Assembly (NCBI GenBank): GCA_949130495.1
Contig: OX422221.1
Span: 29,338,917-29,402,916 of the forward strand
DNA from: Sambucus nigra
Lineage: Eukaryota > Streptophyta > Magnoliopsida > Dipsacales > Adoxaceae
Direction: 5' to 3'
Length of the DNA stretch: 64,000 nucleotides
Shown here in pieces: positions 12,301-24,300 of the stretch. The position numbers and the translations under genes are program-made. The notes under the pieces were generated by a model. It was not told the origin of the DNA. It saw only the letters and a list, made by a program, of their open reading frames with translations, and ran no database searches. Positions within the stretch are counted from its first letter, which is position 1; every line of letters starts with the position of its first letter.

Positions 12301-15300
12301 TATCAAGCTCCTCAGTGAGATGGGACTACAGTAACATCTTGACAAGAGTTTGATCTACTTATGTGTTCTCATCAAACCCTCATGACAAATGGGCGGTAAT
12401 ATTTAAACCTCATTTTTCTTTCTATAACCCCCATTTTTATTAAGCTTAAAAGTTTTTAGGGGTGCGTGGAAAGAAAAGTTGGGTGGGAATAAAAACACCC
12501 ATCCAAAAATAAAGTACACAGGTTGGAATATTGTCAAGCTTATTGAAAAACTATAAGAAGCTCGAGGAAAATAAACTATAAGCAAATTAACCCATTCGCG
12601 CTAATAATCTTGTGATAGCAGAACATGTGTTCATAAACATGTGACATTTACTAATGATTAAAATGGACCAAATACCAGTCAAATAGACTTTCCACAAGAA
12701 AAGCAAGGCTAGGATAATGGTACGTATTAGAAAACAATTAGTGTGTTTGGGAAATCCAATTCCAAGGCATGGAATTGGGACCCCCAAACAAACCTTTCGG
12801 CCCCGCTTGATGCGCAGGATAAGTGATGGAAATCGGGAAAAAAAAAAAAGGGCTGATTTGTAGTTTATTTTTTTATTACACTTTTCAGTTATTTTCTCTC
12901 TTAGAGAGTTGGACAGCTCTAAAATTAAGCCTTGGAGCCAAAATCTGTAGTTAAATATTAGGGATTGGTTTATTCAAATAGGGGGGGTAGTTTCCTTGTT
13001 TTATTTTACTTCTTTTAATAGTCATTAATAGGTAATAGAACTCTTCTTTTTCTATCTACTTATCTTCCACATAAGCAGGAGGAGGGCATCAGTTCTTCAA
13101 TAAAGAATTTTTTACTGTTGTTCTCGGGTTCGAGGCATGGGAGCAGCCTCTCTATATATGGGGGTAAGGCCAGCCGGCATCCACCTCTCCCAGACCCTAT
13201 TGTTAAGCAGGAGCCTTGTGCACTGAGTACGACCTTTTATGGTGTTCCTCTTTGATGCCTTTTGTTTGGTGATTAATTCCGCTGCTCTACATTAAGTGGT
13301 ATCAAAGCAATCTTCACTCCAATGTACGTGTGAATTGTGGTAGGAAAGAATGTGTTTTTTTCCTGGAGCAGAATGGGCCCTAAAAAACCAACCAAAGGTG
13401 AATGAATCTCCACCGATTATTGAACAGATGCAAATATCATTTGCATCCATGGGGGCACAATTTGATGATTTGCAGTAGCAAGTCAGACAACTCAAGGAGC
13501 ATGAACACGACAAAGCCAAAAAAATTATCGGAGGCCCCGCCAGCAGCACACAAGCAGGCTGCCATGCTTCGCAGGGATCCATTGCACACTATGAGGGGTA
13601 GGACAGCCCTATACCGCAGCTACAGGACCTAGCTGAGGCAAAAAGACAGCCACCAACCTACTGAGATTCGGGACTGGGCGTGCCACCAATTCATGGCTCA
13701 CGGGTGCGCCGGGGGGCCATTCAGGGTTGCGACCCGACGATGTCTTCAACGCAATCTACCGGAAAAATCATTGGAAACCTAACCGACCAGTCAATGATCA
13801 TATACGGCAGTCCATTTCGTCCGTGGTCAAAGCCTTTGACAACAAAATCGCCAAGTAGGAGCAATCTACGGCCAAGAATCAGCCAGTAAGCAACCAACTA
13901 ATCCTCACACAGAGGTTGTGCTTATTGAAGGTCTCCCTCCACAAAAAGTTTACAAGTCGCATTGTGATGCCCAATCATATATATCAGCCCCCTGATTGAA
14001 CCCCAAATGAACACGACAAGGGTTGACATATTACCAATTGGATCCAAGTATCCAACAATAGCAGCCCCTTAAAATTGGCGATGTGATAGATACGAGGAGA
14101 AATATTTCGGTGAAGATAAGCGTGAAGTTCCTCTCACACGGCATTCATATTATGATGATGATCGCCGGATTTCACCAACACTTGATTATCGTGATGGGTT
14201 ACACCACGCTAACATGTATGAATGATGAAAACTAGGGTTTATTTTAGTATTTTCTTGCATTTTTTTAGTTGATTGTATTTTCCCTTTTATTAGTTGTTTA
14301 GTATTTTTGTTACATTTATAGTTGTAGCAAGAGTTGAGATGAAAGCTTCTAGAAGGTTCCATTAGTTAGTGTTGTCATGACAACTCATACTTAGCTAATA
14401 GATTCTAGAAGGTCTCATTTTGACATGTGATGTATTTGGGAGTTAGTTATAGCCCATCTGACATTACATAGGCTTACACCCTCTCAACCAATAGGAGCTT
14501 AGGAAATCCCTTCTAGATACTTCTCTCCTCCCTATATAAAAGGCCTTAGTCCCTCATTTGTATGAAGCCTACATTTGAAAGATATAAAGAAATTCTAATT
14601 TCTCTCTCTAGTTGTGTGCTTGTTTTAGTTTTGGGCCTTTTGACGTGTAGTTTACGTCAAATTGGTATCAGAGCGAGGTGTCGCTCCCCGGTTGGTGTAT
14701 CGATTATAAAAAAAATCGTACGCTACACTTTCGATGGCCCCGAAGAAATCAAGTCGACATTCGGAAGAGATCAATCAAGAAATGAGGAAGAGTAATCAAG
14801 ATCTTGCCCAACAAGTTAACGAATTAGTTTGACAACAAACCCTATTGTTCCAAGAAATGGACCAAAAATTTGAAGATCTCTTCCGCCTCTTCACCCAACC
14901 TCAACCCAAAACACCACCACCTTCCGCCATCATCCCAACTGCTCCAACATTCTCATTTCCCATTTGACCACCTTCTGCTCCCCCACAAACTCAAAACCCT
15001 AACCTCACCAAACTCACCTCTAGCACAACCCAAAAAAAATGAAGAGGGCTTGAAATCCAGCCTTAGGATTAGATTGATGAGAGGCATGAGAATAGAGAAG
15101 AAAACGACCAGCCGGGGGGGGGATTGAACCTTCTCACTGCCTTGTCACCTTCGGCAGCCCTCTTTTTGCTCCAGCGACCCCTGACGGCTTTGGATCTGAT
15201 CGGTTATGGCCATGGACAGTTTGATCTAGGATTTCAAACTCCTAGACTGATTTTTGACCCCGGAGGCGACCCATTTTATGGGTCGAAAGTGAGAAAAGAG

Positions 15301-18300
15301 AAAGAAATGGGGGAAGATCGTCGCCGAAATGAGAACGTGACCGAATCTTCTCAGGCAATGGTCCAGTCAGCACATATTTTAGGAACTTTTCACATGCATC
15401 TCCAATTTTGAAAGCTCGAGGACGAGCTTGATTTTAAGTGAGGGAGAGTGATTAAAATTTGGGTTTATCTTAGTAATTTCTTGCATTTTTTATTTCATTG
15501 TACTTTTCCTTTTATCAGTTGTTTAATATTTTTATTACATTTTTAGTTATAGCAAGGGTTGAGATGGAAGCTTCTAGAATGTTCCATTAGTTAGTGTTGT
15601 CATGGATGAGTTGTCATGACAACTCATACTTAATTAACAGCTTCTAGAAGGTTTCAATTTGACATCTGATATATTTGGGAGTTAGTTATAGCCCATGGGA
15701 CATTACATGGGCTTACACCCTCTCAACCAATAGGAGCTTAGGAAATCCCTTCTAGAATCTTCTCTCCCCATATATAAAGGGCCTTAGTCCCTCATTTGTA
15801 TGAAGCCTATATTTGAAAGATATAAACAAATTCTAATTTCTCTATCTAGTTGTGTTTATTTTAGTTTTAGGCCTTTTGACGTGTAGTTTACGTCAATGAA
15901 AGTGACCCTTTTTTGGCTCCTAATGATGAACAAATGTTTTTGTTGCAATCAAAAAGTGCACACTGTCAATTCATGTCCCTTTAAGAGTGTTGAAGACAAA
16001 TCCATGCCACATTATTAAAATAATTTGGGGCAATAGCGTGTTCTTAATAATGTGACCCCAAAACCCTGTGCTTTGGGCCTGTTGAGTTAGGTAATGATCT
16101 TATTGATGAAAATGATGATGTAGGTAACCCGAATGATGAGTGGTTGGGTGGAAATAATATGTTTATCACGTTGTAAGTGTTAGAAAGAGCTATTCAAGGC
16201 AATATAAAAATCGATGTGCCTATGTTTGATGGATACCTGGATCTTGATTAAATTATTGATTGGAAGGACTCGACTCGACTCAATTGAGAAAGTTTTATAT
16301 TTCGGTTATAAGTACGTCAAGTTGGTGGCAACCAAATTGGAGGGATTTGCCAAAGTGTGGTGGAACTATCTCATACAACGTAGGGAACTCAATAATCTAC
16401 CTCCAATCCGCATATGGCCCAAAATGAAAAACTTGATGGAAACCACATTTATTCCAGAGTTTTATGAGAGGGATTTGTTTATGTGTCTTCAGTGTTTGAA
16501 GCAGGTTCCTATGTATTTTATAGAAAACAGTGAACAATGACAACCTCTATGCATGACTGAAGGAGAGTTCAGACAGAAAATTGGGCATCATCTTCAAGGG
16601 TTGCAACAGCGGTATGAAACAGAATTTGGGCTACGTACAATTTCATCCCTCAGCCAAGCCATCGAGTTTGCTATCAAAGTGGAAAATTAAATTATGTCGG
16701 CCGCCTCTTCGACCAAGGGTTCGAGCACTGCCGTCCCAGTCACCCAACCACGTATTACAACTCAGGTTGCCCTACTAAATGTCTTTAAACGTTACGAATG
16801 TGGTGGTTGTCACAAATCAACTAAATGTCCGACAAAGAATACTGTCCAGTTTTGAGTTTTAATCGCAGAAGGTAAAGCCCTAGTGGAGGAAGCTGAGAAT
16901 ATAATCGTCAGCCGCATTGTGGTTCCACCGGACACCGAAGGAATTCCATTCTAAGCTCGAGGGAAAACTTTTGATGAGTGGGGAGTGACGGAAATCCAAA
17001 AAAAAATTTTGAAGGTTGATTTGTAATTTATTTTTTATTATGATTTTTCAGTTATTCTCTCTAAGAGAGTTGGTCAGCACTAAAAGTTAGTCCTGCAGAG
17101 CCAAAATCTGTAGCTAAATAATAGGGATTGGTTTATTAGTTTCCTTGTTTTATTTTACTTCTTTTATAGTTATGAATAGGTAATAGAGCTCGGGACGAAA
17201 TTTTTTAAGGAGGGAAAGTTGTGACAACCCGAATATAATCATGATCACTTCTATTTGAATCATGCTTATACTATATATATTACATGTTATGTTATCATCA
17301 ATATGTTAGTATATTTGTACGTTCAAGAATCGTAAAATTTCAATTTGGTGACAAACGACAAAATTCCAAGATTCTGGTAGGAATTTTCATGTCAAGAGAC
17401 TAGTTTTGACCCATAGGATGTGACAATTTGGTCAAGGCAAAAACTAAATAGTTGTAGATATCTTAGGTTTGTAACACAATAAATTGGGTGCCAAACGGAT
17501 ATCCAAATAAAAATAGCGAATTTACGAACCGAGGGCAAAGTTGTCCATCCTTTTAAATGATATTTTGTCGTTTAATACATCAAATGTTTTAATTTGATTT
17601 GTTGGAGAGGGAGGCAGCTTTGACCGACTTTTCCCCCGAATATCACCTCCTTCTTCATCGTATTGAACCCTTGGTTCAGTTGGAAGTAGTTTTGGCTTGA
17701 TGAGAAAGAAAGGAGAAGCTTAAGGAAGAAAGTGTGATAAGAAAAGCTAGGAAAAATTCATATAAAATCATAAAAATGTTCCCAAGGTTTAAAGTCTAAT
17801 CTATCAAGTTCAGCTCCACCGGAAAGAAACGCAAAACATATAGTTGAGAACTCGAGGTGAGTGTACTCACTGAAAAGATGTATAAGTATATTGTTATGGA
17901 TATAATTGTACCATTATGAATATGAAATTGTAGGTTACTCCCCGCCCCGGAATGAGGTAGGATTGTAAACAAGGGGTTACTCCCAGACCAAGAATGGGGA
18001 AGAATTGTCTATAGCGGACTGGTTTTGTGAATCATAGTTCGAAAAGCTGGGTCATTCTTTATGAATGGACCGGATAATTTTATACATTAGTATATGGATA
18101 TGATTTATTGCATATAATTTTATGCAATAGTGTAGTAGTGATGCATTTATTGAGCTATTTTGCTCACGGTTCCTATGTTTATGTTTTTCAGGTGTCGTAA
18201 TTTCACTGCCAAATCTAGGAGGCCGAGTAGGGTAAGCAAGGAACGAGTAAAACAATGAGTTTTGTTTAAATGTAAATGATGTAATTAAGTCAACTTATCC

Positions 18301-21300
18301 TCCAAGCAAGTTTGTATAAGCATAAGTATTTTAATATTGTGAAAAGTTTTTAGTTTTGTGGATTTCGGTTGATGACTCTATAAATAAGGCTCATCTTTAT
18401 GGTTTGGTTAATTGAATTATGGTTCGACTCACTTTGAGTTTCAAACTTTATTATAAGTAACTGGATTGCGGTGTGTCGGCTTTTAAACATAGGAACCGTG
18501 AGCAAAATAGCTCAATAAATGCATCACTACTACACTATTGCATAAAATTTAAAAAAATTAATCATATTTATATACTACTGTATAAACTTATCCGGTCCAT
18601 TCATAAAGAATGACCCAACTTTCCGAACCAAAATTCACATATCTTGCCTGCAATAGATAATTCTCGCCCATTTCTAGTAGGGGAATAACCTCCCATTTCA
18701 GTAAACCGAAATGAAACAAATTTATGTTCATAATGGTACAATTATATCCATAACAATATACTTATACATGATTCCAGTGAGTACACTCACTTCGGGTTCT
18801 CAATTATATGTTTGCGTTTCTTTCCGGTGGAGCTGAACTTAGTGGATTAGAGTTTAAACCTTGGGAACACTTGCATGATTTTATTTGAATTTTTCCTATT
18901 TTTTCTTATCACACTTTCTTCCTTAAGTTTCTCATTTCTCTCTCATCAAGACAAAACTTCTCCCAACTGAACCAAAGGTTCAAAATAATGAAAAAGGAGG
19001 TGATTTCAGGGGTTAAAGTCGACCAAAGCTTCCTCCCTCTCTAACCAATTAAATTAAAGCATTTAGTGTACTAAAAGACAAAATATCACTAAAAAGGATG
19101 GACAGCTTTGCCCTCGATTCGTAAATTCGCTATAACTTCTTACTCGGATATCCGTTTGAGACCCAATTTGTTATGTTACAAAAGTAACTCAGATATCTAC
19201 AACTATTTAGTTTTTGCCTTGACCAAATTGCTACATCCTATGGGTCAAAACTAGTCTCTAACAAGAAAATTCCTATCGGAATTTTATAATTTTGTCGTTT
19301 GTCACCAAATTGAAATTCTACGATTCTTGAAGGTACAAATATACTAACATACAGTAACATAACCTGTAATATATAATAAAATATGATATATATAATATAA
19401 AATAAGCATGATTCAAATAGAATTGATCATGATTATTTTCGGGTTGTCTCAACGAATAACAATTTCTTGTTCTTTTGGTAATGTGTTTGGTAATTAATTC
19501 CACTGCGCTTCCTATTCATAAGTGGTATAAAATTAAGATGAGACATTTTATCCTAAGTGAGCTCACCTCATAAGTGGTATAAAATTATCATTTTATCCTA
19601 ACTAAGCTCACCACTTAGGTGGTATAAAATTATCTCATCACAAGCCTCAGAATAAAAATACCACGGTGCCCTGTTAATTTTAAACAAGAGACACCCTCTT
19701 CTTTGTCCCTGTAGCATATAATAAGACATGTTTCCTCCCTCTTCTTTGTTCGTCTCCACTGCTTCTTGGTATTTTCCTTATAAAGAAGATTCTTGATTAC
19801 CAGTTTGCACATATCCATAGGCTTTAGATATGAAGGCGTGCTTGAACGAATATTTTCCAAAGCTTGAGTGAGATTTGAATGGTTGTTTATTTGAATATCT
19901 CATATTTTTATTATTGAGTAAAATATTAATGGTGTTTATATTATTATTAAAACTTTATTATTTTATTTCTATTGCATTAATATATATATATAGGGAGAGG
20001 TTCGGAAGTGAACATAAAAGATGAACATTAAAATGAAACTTAACAAGAAAACACCCAACAACCCATTAATTTTAATTCATATGTTGTAATTGGTCCGCGC
20101 CAGCAGCAACGAACACGCGTGTCAATCGAATAATTTTTTACACCTCACCCCCCACCCCACCACCACCATCACCATGGCAGCCCTTGGCAGCAGGGCTACC
20201 ATGGTAGAGGGGTTGGGTGGGTGGGGGTGTTGGGGATCGATCGACACGCATGTTCGTTGCCGCTGGCGCGGACCAATTACAACATAGGAATTAAAATTAT
20301 GGGTTGTTGGGTGTTTTTTGTTAAGGTTCATTAAAATGCTCATCTTTTATGTTCACTTCAGAACCTCTCCCTATATATATATATATTATTTTTACTTTTT
20401 ATCTCTATTCATATATGTTGTAATTATATTGTCAAACATAATTCAATATGATATAGTGGTAAGATATGTGCAAAAACTAATGTGTTGTATTTTAGATTAT
20501 TAAATACATTATAAAAGTATTTTTAGATATCCAGTGCATTCCAAAAGCGAATTTGAACTGTTATTTCCCATCCAGTCTTCTTATCTATGACTGCTCCAAA
20601 TGCAGAATTAGAATAAGCCTTATCCTAATTTAGCCCAAAACATGTTCAATCCAATAAGGCCCATCTTATCTGGCACATCAAACGAAGCTTTAGAGAAAAG
20701 AAATGGAAACCCAAGTACTAGGCGAGGAATTTAAGAAAAAAGAACCTGGAATCATTAACATATAAATGTTACAAGAAGCAACACTATGTAAAAGACAAGA
20801 GTGTGGTAATAGAAATATTTAACACGCAAAAGTTGAAAAATAACATGTAAAAGACCACTAGCTAAGAAAACCACGTGTTACAACAAAACCCATGAGCTAG
20901 TAGCTATGATTAGATACCAATGGCATAAATCCCATGCCAGAACCTTCATACACAAAACAACAGCCAAAAAAATAACCGAAACATGAAATAAAATAAAAAT
21001 CACACTCTAAAACAGTACTTTGAAAGGTTATTTGTACTTTGGGAGCCAATAGTTTTCCAGCGCCCCCATGCTATGGCTAAGAAAGCGTCAATCTCTACAC
21101 CCCAAAGAAGAAGAGGAGTATTCAGAGGAAGTCATCTCCCATGGCAACGAGGTCGCAGTTAGCGATAAGCAATGAGAAGCTGATTAGCTAGCGATGAGCA
21201 ATGGGGGTCGATGAGGGTTTTCCTCTAGCGAGATCCCCAATGAGAATGAAAAAGGAAATACCGGCAATTGTTTTGGTCAAGCACAAAAATGGCTTGGGAA

Positions 21301-24300
21301 CACTAAAGGACGTGATGTTCTTCAACGACAAGAGGAGCTTGTTTAGTCGAGGAGGTTTTGTTTGGCCATAACATTTGTTTGGCTGAAGAGGTTTTGTTAA
21401 GCCATAAATATTTTTTTGGGATTATGAAGAATGACGAGAAATTTATTTGTTTTACAGAAAAGATGTGGGTTTGACTCTCAATTAAAAAGGGATAACAAAT
21501 GGGATCATGCAATTAAAAAGGGATAACAAATGGGATCATGCAACTGGGATTTGCTTGCTTTGAGCCCAATTACTCCTAAAAAATCATTTGGTTTTAATTA
21601 TAATGGACCAGAAATTGATTTTAGCAGTTTGGAATCTTATGAATTTGATCAAAAATTTAAATGGAGCAGAAAATTTTATTTGGTCACTGAAAATGGATGG
21701 TGAGTTTGGGCCAAAATTGAAGTTGAAAAAAAAATCAATATATTTATGGAATTGGCACGACCATTTTCAGTTCTCCCAAATGCTCCTGGATGAGCTTTTT
21801 CGAAGGAGGGGAGTACGATGTATACTGTTGTGTGGCTCCAAGGGAATTTTTGAATTTTTGGAAAATAATAATGTGACCTATTTTTATAATTATTATTTAG
21901 TCGTTATTAATTAGGATATTAGTTTGGGAGATTTATTGCTAGTTGATAATTACTAGAAATGTATTTTATTAGACAGTTTCCAATTATAATATGTTCCCTT
22001 ATTTTAGCTTCCACGGAAAACCCAACCTCCACCCCTCATATATGGAGGCTATGTGGATTTTGAACAAGCAAGTCGTGAGACCATCGAGACGATTCAAGCT
22101 CGCATCGACTATTGGGAATGTGCAAGTGTGGTACAGAATTACCAATCCAGTGCCACCTCCATAAATTCTTCAGGTGATACAAAGAGTGTCGTTGACTTCT
22201 AGTTCCATGTTGGGAGGCCTTCATGAGATAAAGGCAACGCGCAATCTCATAGTGCTTGAGAGGACAAGCATTTACCAATTTTCGAAAACTTGTCATGAGA
22301 TATATGACAAGGACAATTTCTCCAGGCCCCGTCATTTCTGCGTACAACGAAAAATTCCGTTGCTAAACTATCACACATTTTGATGAGTCGCCTGTGTCCT
22401 CAGAGGGACCTTCATGGACACCCAGTTCTCTCGTGATTTATTTTCTACCTTCGAGGAGAATGGTTAAATTACCCATAAAGGTTTTTGAGATCATCGATTT
22501 TATCCCATCTCGGAGAGATGCAAGGCTCAGCAACGAAGATTTCTTCGATAGCTTCATCAACAATGGGTGTATCACTCGCACCAAGTTTTGAGATGATGAG
22601 ATGTTTGATATCGAAGACTTCTTTCTCATCTTCGGGGAAGATGAGGTTGGATTATATATTGGAGACTTCTTCGATATATTTGTTAAGATTGCTTGGATGA
22701 CCGTCACTCACTTGCGGGAGGTAAGACATATTGTGTTGCTGACTTCTTATCGTTTAACGAACAGAAGATTCATGATATTAGTGAGTTGAGTTGAGCTGAG
22801 CAGATTTGATAGAACCCGGGTACGTGGTCCATTCTAAGATCCATTTAATTCCCAATCAGATATTGAACATCAGTACCTAGCTCGAGGCACTTTGGGTGAT
22901 TCAACCATCGCCTAGCATTGTTGACCCCCTTCGGTGAGCTAGTGTGTCGGTTCTCGTCATGATAAGCTCCAGCGGCCGTGTTTGGGATATTTGATTACAC
23001 ACTCTCACCTTTCAAGTGGCAAGAACGGTGGTGATTATGCGATGTTAATAATGATGGGGTCCTGAGGGCACAATTATAATATGTTTATCGGTATGTTTTC
23101 TTTTCGTGTCATTAGGTTACTTCCCTATTTAAAATGCTAGACATAGGATGATAGTCCCTTGGAATGTTCTTATAGTGCCCACTCTAGTCACTTTACGTTT
23201 TTAAGTCTTCATGGCTAGCAACAACTTAGCTTAGCTTTGATAAACCATTGTAATAATATTACTTTTAAGAGGTGAATGAATGAGAGAAAGCCTTATTACT
23301 AAAATGTTGTTTTTGTTATTTTAATTACCTTCCGTTGTAATTACATCACTATAGCTACAATCTGATAGGTATGCCGCACAATTAAAGAAGATACGTACTA
23401 CCTTGAAAGTTTGTGCTCAAGTTGTTATTCATTCTTTTTGGAGCCATTGCATATCAAGTCAATTGGTACCAGAGTGACGCTCGCTCAAATTTGTGTGTAA
23501 ACCCTGATTTCATCACACCACCTATGGTTCTGAAGGGAGGATTCACAAACCAGCCTCGAACAAGGCACCACCAAATAGAAAGTCACCACAGAGTTCGTTT
23601 TGGAGAAATTGAGTGCGTTCACTACCGCCTACTACCCCAAGCCGCTGCCACCACCACCACTCCAGACATCACCCCCAATTTACCACCCTGTCTCCGTTAC
23701 CACCCCACCAAAAGCCTAGCAAACTTAGAAAAAAGGGACTAGTAGACCTAAGGTACGATTATGAAGAAGATGAACCCCACACACTATTCGTCGCATCCAC
23801 CGAAAACAATAGTATTTGAAGCCAACCTGTTAGAGGTCGTCATCGTGGTCAAACTCGTCAGCAATCAACATCTAAAGGTAGCATTTTTCAGCTAGACTTC
23901 GCATCACACCGTTGCACAGTAGCCCCAAGAGCTTTCGATATTGTGCCTTGCAGCCCCGTAAGGATCTTTGACCTAGGACGACTATCACACACGTCAAATT
24001 TGAATAAGGAAGGAGAGATATTTATTCGAGAGTTTCATTACATTCGAACCGTTGTCGGTGAAAGAGGACAAACGAGGATGTGAGGTTCGAATCGGGGCAT
24101 CTTGTCAATTTCGAAGCATCATAGGTTGTCATCTCCGGCCAACAAAGTAACTTGGGTCCGATGACAGTTATTGACGGGTAGGCAAGTTACAACCCATATC
24201 AAAGGACCATTCGGTTTTCCCTAAGACTTTGTTTGGGAAAGAAGCCGAGTCCAAATCTGGATGGGATGGGTTTCATACTTTTAAGACTCAAATGGCCTCA

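Larger units (their letters stand above)
12824..19517 (+). mobile_element. Ty3/Gypsy element carrying two nested insertions
   Basis: LTR 1 (12824-13291) is followed by a primer-binding site TGGTATCAAAGC (13297-13308). Gag-like sequence lies at 13380-14217 and 15901-16975 and includes a retrotransposon gag core at about 16214-16540 (VPMFDG, KLVATKLEGFAKVWWNYL). LTR 2 opens at 16986 with TGACGGAAATCC, is broken at about 17193, and resumes at 19452-19517, where TTGTTCTTTTGGTAAT...TTAATTCCACTGC matches the end of LTR 1. The pentamer ATAAG occurs just before LTR 1 (12819-12823) and at the far end (19518-19522), consistent with a target duplication. Many stops interrupt gag and no pol remains. Confidence 0.75.

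Noticed and set aside
22394..22789. Overlapping open frames rich in acidic and aromatic residues
   Set aside because: No domain, no start context, several frames equally open; could be old retroelement sequence but not supportable as a gene.
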